Shown in pieces: positions 14,201 through 29,200 of a DNA stretch of 64,000 nucleotides. The position numbers and the translations under genes are program-made. The stretch's first letter is position 1, and each line of letters begins with the position of its first letter. Under the pieces are notes generated by a model, which made no database searches, was not told the DNA's origin, and worked only from the letters and a program-made list of their open reading frames with translations. The DNA comes from Oxytricha trifallax (taxonomy: Eukaryota; Ciliophora; Spirotrichea; Sporadotrichida; Oxytrichidae), in the NCBI GenBank assembly GCA_000711775.1, contig ARYC01000737.1:79829-143828 (forward strand), written 5' to 3'.

Positions 14201-17200
14201 TTTTCTTTCAACATAAAACTCGTTACAACTAGTAAGGATTAAAAAGTTTACTGAAGAAAGAAATAAAGGTTTTAAGAAATTCGTTCCTTAATTTACAATA
14301 CATATTTAAATCTCTATTTTGAGATAATTGAGATGCATCTCGTAGGCAAAAATGGAAATGCGAAGAATAAGTAATGCAGAGAATCTAAAAATAATAAACC
14401 TCCAGCAATTAATTTTAGCCGAAACTTAGTCATAGGCTTGAAATGCTTCGTTGAAAGCATTCGTCTTACTACAAAGACATAATTCTCAATTTGCTAAGTT
14501 GAGATTTAGTAATGGAACAATTTGAATCCTATGAAGGCATTATTCAAAGAGTGCTCTTAAAATATCATTAAATATAATGGCTCACTCTTAACTTGAATAT
14601 TTATAGTGACTTGTCTACTATCTACTTTTGGAACAAAGTTTTACCCTCTCTCTCTCTCTTCTTTGAACCCTTTATAAGATATAGGATATATATCTGGATC
14701 TTGGAAAATTCCATTTATAATTAAATCACTAATGGCCTTCACTTAAGAAGCTGCTCATATCAATATTAACATGCAGAGCGGAAATAAGCCTTTTTCGTTA
14801 TTCATTTTACACTCTCTCGAAAGAGACTTAATTCTTTTAAACTGCATTGATTTAAATGTCTATTCGCTTTTGACTCTACTCTCGATTCTATAATAAGCTT
14901 GATACATATTATTAAAGTTATTCTTGATTTTACTGAGCAAATTATCTTCACGATTACATAGATAGATCTTAGACTGTTATAAAAGTGTGTTGAATTAATT
15001 TACTTGATGTTAAAAATTATTAACTTGCACCGCCTATCCAATGGGATTGTGTATAGAATGTCATTTTCTTTTTTTCACTTAGATGATTAAGTTTCATTTT
15101 ATATTTTGAACTTCTATGCACCGATCTCAACTTTTAGTTTAATTAACCATTAGCGATCTTTCACAAATTTTCACTTTATTAACGATGTATTAGTTTCCTT
15201 CTATACTTTGCTAAGCTTAAAGAAGAATGCGTTAATTAACACATTTAAAAAATCGCAACATGATCGATCTTGTATGTTCGTTTGGTTGTTTTCTTTCAAC
15301 ATAAAACTCGTTACAACTAGTAAGGATTAAAAAGTTTACTGAAGAAAGAAATAAAGGTTTTAAGAAATTCGTTCCTTAATTTACAATACATATTTAAATC
15401 TCTATTTTGAGATAATTGAGATGCATCTCGTAGGCAAAAATGGAAATGCGAAGAATAAGTAATGCAGAGAATCTAAAAATAATAAACCTCCAGCAATTAA
15501 TTTTAGCCGAAACTTAGTCATAGGCTTGAAATGCTTCGTTGAAAGCATTCGTCTTACTACAAAGACATAATTCTCAATTTGCTAAGTTGAGATTTAGTAA
15601 TGGAACAATTTGAATCCTATGAAGGCATTATTCAAAGAGTGCTCTTAAAATATCATTAAAATGAAATGGCTCACTCTTAACTTGAATATTTATAGTGACT
15701 TGTCTACTATCTACTTTTGGAACAAAGTTTTACCCTCTCTCTCTCTCTTCTTTGAACCCTTTATAAGATATAGGATATATATCTGGATCTTGGAAAATTC
15801 CATTTATAATTAAATCACTAATGGCCTTCACTTAAGAAGCTGCTCATATCAATATTAACATGCAGAGCGAAATAAGCCTTTTTCGTTATTCATTTTACAC
15901 TCTCTCGAAAGAGACTTAATTCTTTTAAACTGCATTGATTTAAATGTCTATTCGCTTTTGACTCTACTCTCGATTCTATAATAAGCTTGATACATATTAT
16001 TAAAGTTATTCTTGATTTTACTGAGCAAATTATCTTCACGATTACATAGATAGATCTTAGACTGTTATAAAAGTGTGTTGAATTAATTTACTTGATGTTA
16101 AAAATTATTAACTTGCACCGCCTATCCAATGGGATTGTGTATAGAATGTCATTTTCTTTTTTTCACTTAGATGATTAAGTTTCATTTTATATTTTGAACT
16201 TCTATGCACCGATCTCAACTTTTAGTTTAATTAACCATTAGCGATCTTTCACAAATTTTCACTTTATTAACGATGTATTAGTTTCCTTCTATACTTTGCT
16301 AAGCTTAAAGAAGAATGCGTTAATTAACACATTTAAAAAATGGCAACATGATCGATCTTGTATGTTCGTTTGGTTGTTTTCATTTCAACATAAAACTCGT
16401 TACAACTAGAAAGGATTAAAAAGTTTACTGAAGAAAGAAATAAAGGTTTTAAGAAATTCGTTCCTTAATTTACAATACATATTTAAATCTCTATTTTGAG
16501 ATAATTGAGATGCATCTCGTAGGCAAAAATGGAAATGCGAAGAATAAGTAATGCAGAGAATCTAAAAATAATAAACCTCCAGCAATTAATTTTAGCCGAA
16601 ACTTAGTCATAGGCTTGAAATGCTTCGTTGAAAGCATTCGTCTTACTAAAAAGACATAATTCTCAATTTGCTAAGTTGAGATTTAGTAATGGAACAATTT
16701 GAATCCTATAAAGGCATTATTAAAAGAGTGCTCTTAAAATATCATTAAATATGAAATGGCTCACTCTTAACTTGAATATATATAGTGACTTGTCAACTAT
16801 CTACTTTTGGAACAAAGTTTTACCCTCTCTCTCTCTCTTCTTTGAACCCTTTATAAGATATAGGATAGATATCTGGATCTTGGAAAATTCCATTTATAAT
16901 TAAATCACTAATGGCCTTCACTTAAGAAGCTGCTCATATCAATATTAACATGCAGAGCGGAAATAAGCCTTTTTCGTTATTCATTTTACACTCTCTCGAA
17001 AGAGACTTAATTCTTTTAAACTGCATTGATTTAAATGTCTATTCGCTTTTGACTCTACTCTCGATTCTATAATAAGCTTGATACATATTATTAAAGTTAT
17101 TCTTGATTTTACTGAGCAAATTATCTTCACGATTACATAGATAGATCTTAGACTGTTATAAAAATGTGTTGAATTAATTTACTTGATGTTAAAAATTATT

Positions 17201-20200
17201 AACTTGCACCGCCTATCCAATGGGATTGTGTATAGAATGTCATTTTCTTTTATTCACTTAGATGATTAAGTTTCATTTTATATTTTGAACTTCTATGCAC
17301 CGATCTCAACTTTTAGTTTAATTAACCATTAGCGATCTTTCACAAATTTTCACTTTATTAACGATGTATTAGTTTCCTTCTATACTTTGCTAAGCTTAAA
17401 GAAGAATGCGTTAATTAACACATTTAAAAAATGGCAACATGATCGATCTTGTATGTTCGTTTGGTTGTTTTCATTTAACATAAAACTCGTTACAACTAGT
17501 AAGGATTAAAAAGTTTACTGAAGAAAGAAATAAAGGTTTTAAGAAATTCGTTCCTTAATTTACAATACATATTTAAATCTCTATTTTGAGATAATTGAGA
17601 TGCATCACGTAGGCAAAAATGGAAATGCGAAGAATAAGTAATGCAGAGAATCTAAAAATAATAAACCTCCAGCAATTAATTTTAGCCGAAACTTAGTCAT
17701 AGGCTTGAAATGCTTCGTTGAAAGCATTCGTCTTACTACAAAGACATAATTCTCAATTTGCTAAGTTGAGATTTAGTAATGGAACAATTTGAATCCTATG
17801 AAGGCATTATTCAAAGAGTGCTCTTAAAATATCATTAATATGAAATGGCTCACTCTTAACTTGAATATTTATAGTGACTTGTCTACTATCTACTTTTGGA
17901 ACAAAGTTTTACCCTCTCTCTCTCTCTTCTTTGAACCCTTTATAAGATATAGGATATATATCTGGATCTTGGAAAATTCCATTTATAATTAAATCACTAA
18001 TGGCCTTCACTTAAGAAGCTGCTCATATCATATTAACATGCAGAGCGGAAATAAGCCTTTTTCGTTATTCATTTTACACTCTCTCGAAAGAGACTTAATT
18101 CTTTTAAACTGCATTGATTTAAATGTCTATTCGCTTTTGACTCTACTCTCGATTCTATAATAAGCTTGATACATATTATTAAAGTTATTCTTGATTTTAC
18201 TGAGCAAATTATCTTCACGATTACATAGATAGATCTTAGACTGTTATAAAAGTGTGTTGAATTAATTTACTTGATGTTAAAAATTATTAACTTGCACCGC
18301 CTATCCAATGGGATTGTGTATAGAATGTCATTTTCTTTTTTTCACTTAGATGATTAAGTTTCATTTTATATTTTGAACTTCTATGCACCGATCTCAACTT
18401 TTAGTTTAATTAACCATTAGCGATCTTTCACAAATTTTCACTTTATTAACGATGTATTAGTTTCCTTCTATACTTTGCTAAGCTTAAAGAAGAATGCGTT
18501 AATTAACACATTTAAAAAATCGCAACATGATCGATCTTGTATGTTCGTTTGGTTGTTTTCCTTTCAACATAAAACTCGTTACAACTAGTAAGGATTAAAA
18601 AGTTTACTGAAGAAAGAAATAAAGGTTTTAAGAAATTCGTTCCTTAATTTACAATACATATTTAAATCTCTATTTTGAGATAATTGAGATGCATCACGTA
18701 GGCAAAAATGGAAATGCGAAGAATAAGTAATGCAGAGAATCTAAAAATAATAAACCTCCAGCAATTAATTTTAGCCGAAACTTAGTCATAGGCTTGAAAT
18801 GCTTCGTTGAAAGCATTCGTCTTACTACAAAGACATAATTCTCAATTTGCTAAGTTGAGATTTAGTAATGGAACAATTTGAATCCTATGAAGGCATTATT
18901 CAAAGAGTGCTCTTAAAATATCATTAAATATGAAATGGCTCACTCTTAACTTGAATATTTATAGTGACTTGTCTACTATCTACTTTTGGAACAAAGTTTT
19001 ACCCTCTCTCTCTCTCTTCTTTGAACCCTTTATAAGATATAGGATATATATCTGGATCTTGGAAAATTCCATTTATAATTAAATCACTAATGGCCTTCAC
19101 TTAAGAAGCTGCTCATATCAATATTAACATGCAGAGCGGAAATAAGCCTTTTTCGTTATTCATTTTACACTCTCTCGAAAGAGACTTAATTCTTTTAAAC
19201 TGCATTGATTTAAATGTCTATTCGCTTTTGACTCTACTCTCGATTCTATAATAAGCTTGATACATATTATTAAAGTTATTCTTGATTTTACTGAGCAAAT
19301 TATCTTCACGATTACATAGATAGATCTTAGACTGTTATAAAAGTGTGTTGAATTAATTTACTTGATGTTAAAAATTATTAACTTGCACCGCCTATCCAAT
19401 GGGATTGTGTATAGAATGTCATTTTCTTTTTTTCACTTAGATGATTAAGTTTCATTTTATATTTTGAACTTCTATGCACCGATCTCAACTTTTAGTTTAA
19501 TTAACCATTAGCGATCTTTCACAAATTTTCACTTTATTAACGATGTATTAGTTTCCTTCTATACTTTGCTAAGCTTAAAGAAGAATGCGTTAATTAACAC
19601 ATTTAAAAAATGGCAACATGATCGATCTTGTATGTTCGTTTGGTTGTTTTCATTTCAACATAAAACTCGTTACAACTAGTAAGGATTAAAAAGTTTACTG
19701 AAGAAAGAAATAAAGGTTTTAAGAAATTCGTTCCTTAATTTACAATACATATTTAAATCTCTATTTTGAGATAATTGAGATGCATCTCGTCGGCAAAAAT
19801 GGAAATGCGAAGAATAAGTAATGCAGAGAATCTAAAAATAATAAACCTCCAGCAATTAATTTTAGCCGAAACTTAGTCATAGGCTTGAAATGCTTCGTTG
19901 AAAGCATTCGTCTTACTAAAAAGACATAATTCTCAATTTGCTAAGTTGAGATTTAGTAATGGAACAATTTGAATCCTATAAAGGCATTATTAAAAGAGTG
20001 CTCTTAAAATATCATTAAATATGAAATGGCTCACTCTTAACTTGAATATATATAGTGATTTGTCAACTATCTACTTTTGGAACAAAGTTTTACCCTCTCT
20101 CTCTCTCTCTCTTCTTTGAACCCTTTATAAGATATAGGATAGATATCTGGATCTTGGAAAATTCCATTTATAATTAAATCACTAATGGCCTTCACTTAAG

Positions 20201-23200
20201 AAGCTGCTCATATCAATATTAACATGCAGAGCGGAAATAAGCCTTTTTCGTTATTCATTTTACACTCTCTCGAAAGAGACTTAATTCTTTTAAACTGCAT
20301 TGATTTAAATGTCTATTCGCTTTTGACTCTACTCTCGATTCTATAATAAGCTTGATACATATTATTAAAGTTATTCTTGATTTTACTGAGCAAATTATCT
20401 TCACGATTACATAGATAGATCTTAGACTGTTATAAAAGTGTGTTGAATTAATTTACTTGATGTTAAAAATTATTAACTTGCACCGCCTATCCAATGGGAT
20501 TGTGTATAGAATGTCATTTTCTTTTTTTCACTTAGATGATTAAGTTTCATTTTATATTTTGAACTTCTATGCACCGATCTCAACTTTTAGTTTAATTAAC
20601 CATTAGCGATCTTTCACAAATTTTCACTTTATTAACGATGTATTAGTTTCCTTCTATACTTTGCTAAGCTTAAAGAAGAATGCGTTAATTAACACATTTA
20701 AAAAATGGCAACATGATCGATCTTGTATGTTCGTTTGGTTGTTTTCATTTCAACATAAAACTCGTTACAACTAGTAAGGATTAAAAAGTTTACTGAAGAA
20801 AGAAATAAAGGTTTTAAGAAATTCGTTCCTTAATTTACAATACATATTTAGATCTCTATTTTGAGATAATTGAGATGCATCTCGTAGGCAAAAATGGAAA
20901 TGCGAAGAATAAGTAATGCAGAGAATCTAAAAATAATAAACCTCCAGCAATTAATTTTAGCCGAAACTTAGTCATAGGCTTGAAATGCTTCGTTGAAAGC
21001 ATTCGTCTTACTACAAAGACATAATTCTCAATTTGCTAAGTTGAGATTTAGTAATGGAACAATTTGAATCCTATGAAGGCATTATTCAAAGAGTGCTCTT
21101 AAAATATCATTAAATATGAAATGGCTCACTCTTAACTTGAATATTTATAGTGACTTGTCTACTATCTACTTTTGGAACAAAGTTTTACCCTCTCTCTCTC
21201 TCTTCTTTGAACCCTTTATAAGATATAGGATATATATCTGGATCTTGGAAAATTCCATTTATAATTAAATCACTAATGGCCTTCACTTAAGAAGCTGCTC
21301 ATATCAATATTAACATGCAGAGCGGAAATAAGCCTTTTTCGTTATTCATTTTACACTCTCTCGAAAGAGACTTAATTCTTTTAAACTGCATTGATTTAAA
21401 TGTCTATTCGCTTTTGACTCTACTCTCGATTCTATAATAAGCTTGATACATATTATTAAAGTTATTCTTGATTTTACTGAGCAAATTATCTTCACGATTA
21501 CATAGATAGATCTTAGACTGTTATAAAAGTGTGTTGAATTAATTTACTTGATGTTAAAAATTATTAACTTGCACCGCCTATCCAATGGGATTGTGTATAG
21601 AATGTCATTTTCTTTTTTTCACTTAGATGATTAAGTTTCATTTTATATTTTGAACTTCTATGCACCGATCTCAACTTTTAGTTTAATTAACCATTAGCGA
21701 TCTTTCACAAATTTTCACTTTATTAACGATGTATTAGTTTCCTTCTATACTTTGCTAAGCTTAAAGAAGAATGCGTTAATTAACACATTTAAAAAATGGC
21801 AACATGATCGATCTTGTATGTTCGTTTGGTTGTTTTCATTTCAACATAAAACTCGTTACAACTAGTAAGGATTAAAAAGTTTACTGAAGAAAGAAATAAA
21901 GGTTTTAAGAAATTCGTTCCTTAATTTACAATACATATTTAAATCTCTATTTTGAGATAATTGAGATGCATCTCGTAGGCAAAAATGGAAATGCGAAGAA
22001 TAAGTAATGCAGAGAATCTAAAAATAATAAACCTCCAGCAATTAATTTTAGCCGAAACTTAGTCATAGGCTTGAAATGCTTCGTTGAAAGCATTCGTCTT
22101 ACTACAAAGACATAATTCTCAATTTGCTAAGTTGAGATTTAGTAATGGAACAATTTGAATCCTATGAAGGCATTATTCAAAGAGTGCTCTTAAAATATCA
22201 TTAAATATGAAATGGCTCACTCTTAACTTGAATATTTATAGTGACTTGTCTACTATCTACTTTTGGAACAAAGTTTTACCCTCTCTCTCTCTCTTCTTTG
22301 AACCCTTTATAAGATATAGGATATATATCTGGATCTTGGAAAATTCCATTTATAATTAAATCACTAATGGCCTTCACTTAAGAAGCTGCTCATATCAATA
22401 TTAACATGCAGAGCGGAAATAAGCCTTTTTCGTTATTCATTTTACACTCTCTCGAAAGAGACTTAATTCTTTTAAACTGCATTGATTTAAATGTCTATTC
22501 GCTTTTGACTCTACTCTCGATTCTATAATAAGCTTGATACATATTATTAAAGTTATTCTTGATTTTACTGAGCAAATTATCTTCACGATTACATAGATAG
22601 ATCTTAGACTGTTATAAAAGTGTGTTGAATTAATTTACTTGATGTTAAAAATTATTAACTTGCACCGCCTATCCAATGGGATTGTGTATAGAATGTCATT
22701 TTCTTTTTTTCACTTAGATGATTAAGTTTCATTTTATATTTTGAACTTCTATGCACCGATCTCAACTTTTAGTTTAATTAACCATTAGCGATCTTTCACA
22801 AATTTTCACTTTATTAACGATGTATTAGTTTCCTTCTATACTTTGCTAAGCTTAAAGAAGAATGCGTTAATTAACACATTTAAAAAATGGCAACATGATC
22901 GATCTTGTATGTTCGTTTGGTTGTTTTCATTTCAACATAAAACTCGTTACAACTAGTAAGGATTAAAAAGTTTACTGAAGAAAGAAATAAAGGTTTTAAG
23001 AAATTCGTTCCTTAATTTACAATACATATTTAGATCTCTATTTTGAGATAATTGAGATGCATCACGTCGGCAAAAATGGAAATGCGAAGAATAAGTAATG
23101 CAGAGAATCTAAAAATAATAAACCTCCAGCAATTAATTTTAGCCGAAACTTAGTCATAGGCTTGAAATGCTTCGTTGAAAGCATTCGTCTTACTACAAAG

Positions 23201-26200
23201 ACATAATTCTCAATTTGCTAAGTTGAGATTTAGTAATGGAACAATTTGAATCCTATGAAGGCATTATTCAAAGAGTGCTCTTAAAATATCATTAAATATG
23301 AAATGGCTCACTCTTAACTTGAATATTTATAGTGACTTGTCTACTATCTACTTTTGGAACAAAGTTTTACCCTCTCTCTCTCTCTTCTTTGAACCCTTTA
23401 TAAGATATAGGATATATATCTGGATCTTGGAAAATTCCATTTATAATTAAATCACTAATGGCCTTCACTTAAGAAGCTGCTCATATCAATATTAACATGC
23501 AGAGCGGAAATAAGCCTTTTTCGTTATTCATTTTACACTCTCTCGAAAGAGACTTAATTCTTTTAAACTGCATTGATTTAAATGTCTATTCGCTTTTGAC
23601 TCTACTCTCGATTCTATAATAAGCTTGATACATATTATTAAAGTTATTCTTGATTTTACTGAGCAAATTATCTTCACGATTACATAGATAGATCTTAGAC
23701 TGTTATAAAAGTGTGTTGAATTAATTTACTTGATGTTAAAAATTATTAACTTGCACCGCCTATCCAATGGGATTGTGTATAGAATGTCATTTTCTTTTTT
23801 TCACTTAGATGATTAAGTTTCATTTTATATTTTGAACTTCTATGCACCGATCTCAACTTTTAGTTTAATTAACCATTAGCGATCTTTCACAAATTTTCAC
23901 TTTATTAACGATGTATTAGTTTCCTTCTATACTTTGCTAAGCTTAAAGAAGAATGCGTTAATTAACACATTTAAAAAATGGCAACATGATCGATCTTGTA
24001 TGTTCGTTTGGTTGTTTTCCTTTCAACATAAAACTCGTTACAACTAGTAAGGATTAAAAAGTTTACTGAAGAAAGAAATAAAGGTTTTAAGAAATTCGTT
24101 CCTTAATTTACAATACATATTTAAATCTCTATTTTGAGATAATTGAGATGCATCTCGTAGGCAAAAATGGAAATGCGAAGAATAAGTAATGCAGAGAATC
24201 TAAAAATAATAAACCTCCAGCAATTAATTTTAGCCGAAACTTAGTCATAGGCTTGAAATGCTTCGTTGAAAGCATTCGTCTTACTACAAAGACATAATTC
24301 TCAATTTGCTAAGTTGAGATTTAGTAATGGAACAATTTGAATCCTATGAAGGCATTATTCAAAGAGTGCTCTTAAAATATCATTAAATATGAAATGGCTC
24401 ACTCTTAACTTGAATATTTATAGTGACTTGTCTACTATCTACTTTTGGAACAAAGTTTTACCCTCTCTCTCTCTCTTCTTTGAACCCTTTATAAGATATA
24501 GGATATATATCTGGATCTTGGAAAATTCCATTTATAATTAAATCACTAATGGCCTTCACTTAAGAAGCTGCTCATATCAATATTAACATGCAGAGCGGAA
24601 ATAAGCCTTTTTCGTTATTCATTTTACACTCTCTCGAAAGAGACTTAATTCTTTTAAACTGCATTGATTTAAATGTCTATTCGCTTTTGACTCTACTCTC
24701 GATTCTATAATAAGCTTGATACATATTATTAAAGTTATTCTTGATTTTACTGAGCAAATTATCTTCACGATTACATAGATAGATCTTAGACTGTTATAAA
24801 AGTGTGTTGAATTAATTTACTTGATGTTAAAAATTATTAACTTGCACCGCCTATCCAATGGGATTGTGTATAGAATGTCATTTTCTTTTTTTCACTTAGA
24901 TGATTAAGTTTCATTTTATATTTTGAACTTCTATGCACCGATCTCAACTTTTAGTTTAATTAACCATTAGCGATCTTTCACAAATTTTCACTTTATTAAC
25001 GATGTATTAGTTTCCTTCTATACTTTGCTAAGCTTAAAGAAGAATGCGTTAATTAACACATTTAAAAAATGGCAACATGATCGATCTTGTATGTTCGTTT
25101 GGTTGTTTTCCTTTCAACATAAAACTCGTTACAACTAGTAAGGATTAAAAAGTTTACTGAAGAAAGAAATAAAGGTTTTAAGAAATTCGTTCCTTAATTT
25201 ACAATACATATTTAGATCTCTATTTTGAGATAATTGAGATGCATCACGTCGGCAAAAATGGAAATGCGAAGAATAAGTAATGCAGAGAATCTAAAAATAA
25301 TAAACCTCCAGCAATTAATTTTAGCCGAAACTTAGTCATAGGCTTGAAATGCTTCGTTGAAAGCATTCGTCTTACTACAAAGACATAATTCTCAATTTGC
25401 TAAGTTGAGATTTAGTAATGGAACAATTTGAATCCTATGAAGGCATTATTCAAAGAGTGCTCTTAAAATATCATTAAATATGAAATGGCTCACTCTTAAC
25501 TTGAATATTTATAGTGACTTGTCTACTATCTACTTTTGGAACAAAGTTTTACCCTCTCTCTCTCTCTTCTTTGAACCCTTTATAAGATATAGGATATATA
25601 TCTGGATCTTGGAAAATTCCATTTATAATTAAATCACTAATGGCCTTCACTTAAGAAGCTGCTCATATCAATATTAACATGCAGAGCGGAAATAAGCCTT
25701 TTTCGTTATTCATTTTACACTCTCTCGAAAGAGACTTAATTCTTTTAAACTGCATTGATTTAAATGTCTATTCGCTTTTGACTCTACTCTCGATTCTATA
25801 ATAAGCTTGATACATATTATTAAAGTTATTCTTGATTTTACTGAGCAAATTATCTTCACGATTACATAGATAGATCTTAGACTGTTATAAAAGTGTGTTG
25901 AATTAATTTACTTGATGTTAAAAATTATTAACTTGCACCGCCTATCCAATGGGATTGTGTATAGAATGTCATTTTCTTTTTTTCACTTAGATGATTAAGT
26001 TTCATTTTATATTTTGAACTTCTATGCACCGATCTCAACTTTTAGTTTAATTAACCATTAGCGATCTTTCACAAATTTTCACTTTATTAACGATGTATTA
26101 GTTTCCTTCTATACTTTGCTAAGCTTAAAGAAGAATGCGTTAATTAACACATTTAAAAAATGGCAACATGATCGATCTTGTATGTTCGTTTGGTTGTTTT

Positions 26201-29200
26201 CATTTCAACATAAAACTCGTTACAACTAGTAAGGATTAAAAAGTTTACTGAAGAAAGAAATAAAGGTTTTAAGAAATTCGTTCCTTAATTTACAATACAT
26301 ATTTAGATCTCTATTTTGAGATAATTGAGATGCATCACGTCGGCAAAAATGGAAATGCGAAGAATAAGTAATGCAGAGAATCTAAAAATAATAAACCTCC
26401 AGCAATTAATTTTAGCCGAAACTTAGTCATAGGCTTGAAATGCTTCGTTGAAAGCATTCGTCTTACTACAAAGACATAATTCTCAATTTGCTAAGTTGAG
26501 ATTTAGTAATGGAACAATTTGAATCCTATGAAGGCATTATTCAAAGAGTGCTCTTAAAATATCATTAAATATGAAATGGCTCACTCTTAACTTGAATATT
26601 TATAGTGACTTGTCTACTATCTACTTTTGGAACAAAGTTTTACCCTCTCTCTCTCTCTTCTTTGAACCCTTTATAAGATATAGGATATATATCTGGATCT
26701 TGGAAAATTCCATTTATAATTAAATCACTAATGGCCTTCACTTAAGAAGCTGCTCATATCAATATTAACATGCAGAGCGGAAATAAGCCTTTTTCGTTAT
26801 TCATTTTACACTCTCTCGAAAGAGACTTAATTCTTTTAAACTGCATTGATTTAAATGTCTATTCGCTTTTGACTCTACTCTCGATTCTATAATAAGCTTG
26901 ATACATATTATTAAAGTTATTCTTGATTTTACTGAGCAAATTATCTTCACGATTACATAGATAGATCTTAGACTGTTATAAAAGTGTGTTGAATTAATTT
27001 ACTTGATGTTAAAAATTATTAACTTGCACCGCCTATCCAATGGGATTGTGTATAGAATGTCATTTTCTTTTTTTCACTTAGATGATTAAGTTTCATTTTA
27101 TATTTTGAACTTCTATGCACCGATCTCAACTTTTAGTTTAATTAACCATTAGCGATCTTTCACAAATTTTCACTTTATTAACGATGTATTAGTTTCCTTC
27201 TATACTTTGCTAAGCTTAAAGAAGAATGCGTTAATTAACACATTTAAAAAATGGCAACATGATCGATCTTGTATGTTCGTTTGGTTGTTTTCCTTTCAAC
27301 ATAAAACTCGTTACAACTAGTAAGGATTAAAAAGTTTACTGAAGAAAGAAATAAAGGTTTTAAGAAATTCGTTCCTTAATTTACAATACATATTTAGATC
27401 TCTATTTTGAGATAATTGAGATGCATCTCGTAGGCAAAAATGGAAATGCGAAGAATAAGTAATGCAGAGAATCTAAAAATAATAAACCTCCAGCAATTAA
27501 TTTTAGCCGAAACTTAGTCATAGGCTTGAAATGCTTCGTTGAAAGCATTCGTCTTACTAAAAAGACATAATTCTCAATTTGCTAAGTTGAGATTTAGTAA
27601 TGGAACAATTTGAATCCTATAAAGGCATTATTAAAAGAGTGCTCTTAAAATATCATTAAATATGAAATGGCTCACTCTTAACTTGAATATATATAGTGAT
27701 TTGTCAACTATCTACTTTTGGAACAAAGTTTTACCCTCTCTCTCTCTCTCTCTTCTTTGAACCCTTTATAAGATATAGGATAGATATCTGGATCTTGGAA
27801 AATTCCATTTATAATTAAATCACTAATGGCCTTCACTTAAGAAGCTGCTCATATCAATATTAACATGCAGAGCGGAAATAAGCCTTTTTCGTTATTCATT
27901 TTACACTCTCTCGAAAGAGACTTAATTCTTTTAAACTGCATTGATTTAAATGTCTATTCGCTTTTGACTCTACTCTCGATTCTATAATAAGCTTGATACA
28001 TATTATTAAAGTTATTCTTGATTTTACTGAGCAAATTATCTTCACGATTACATAGATAGATCTTAGACTGTTATAAAAGTGTGTTGAATTAATTTACTTG
28101 ATGTTAAAAATTATTAACTTGCACCGCCTATCCAATGGGATTGTGTATAGAATGTCATTTTCTTTTTTTCACTTAGATGATTAAGTTTCATTTTATATTT
28201 TGAACTTCTATGCACCGATCTCAACTTTTAGTTTAATTAACCATTAGCGATCTTTCACAAATTTTCACTTTATTAACGATGTATTAGTTTCCTTCTATAC
28301 TTTGCTAAGCTTAAAGAAGAATGCGTTAATTAACACATTTAAAAAATGGCAACATGATCGATCTTGTATGTTCGTTTGGTTGTTTTCCTTTCAACATAAA
28401 ACTCGTTACAACTAGTAAGGATTAAAAAGTTTACTGAAGAAAGAAATAAAGGTTTTAAGAAATTCGTTCCTTAATTTACAATACATATTTAGATCTCTAT
28501 TTTGAGATAATTGAGATGCATCACGTCGGCAAAAATGGAAATGCGAAGAATAAGTAATGCAGAGAATCTAAAAATAATAAACCTCCAGCAATTAATTTTA
28601 GCCGAAACTTAGTCATAGGCTTGAAATGCTTCGTTGAAAGCATTCGTCTTACTACAAAGACATAATTCTCAATTTGCTAAGTTGAGATTTAGTAATGGAA
28701 CAATTTGAATCCTATGAAGGCATTATTCAAAGAGTGCTCTTAAAATATCATTAAATAGAAATGGCTCACTCTTAACTTGAATATTTATAGTGACTTGTCT
28801 ACTATCTACTTTTGGAACAAAGTTTTACCCTCTCTCTCTCTCTTCTTTGAACCCTTTATAAGATATAGGATATATATCTGGATCTTGGAAAATTCCATTT
28901 ATAATTAAATCACTAATGGCCTTCACTTAAGAAGCTGCTCATATCAATATTAACATGCAGAGCGGAAATAAGCCTTTTTCGTTATTCATTTTACACTCTC
29001 TCGAAAGAGACTTAATTCTTTTAAACTGCATTGATTTAAATGTCTATTCGCTTTTGACTCTACTCTCGATTCTATAATAAGCTTGATACATATTATTAAA
29101 GTTATTCTTGATTTTACTGAGCAAATTATCTTCACGATTACATAGATAGATCTTAGACTGTTATAAAAGTGTGTTGAATTAATTTACTTGATGTTAAAAA

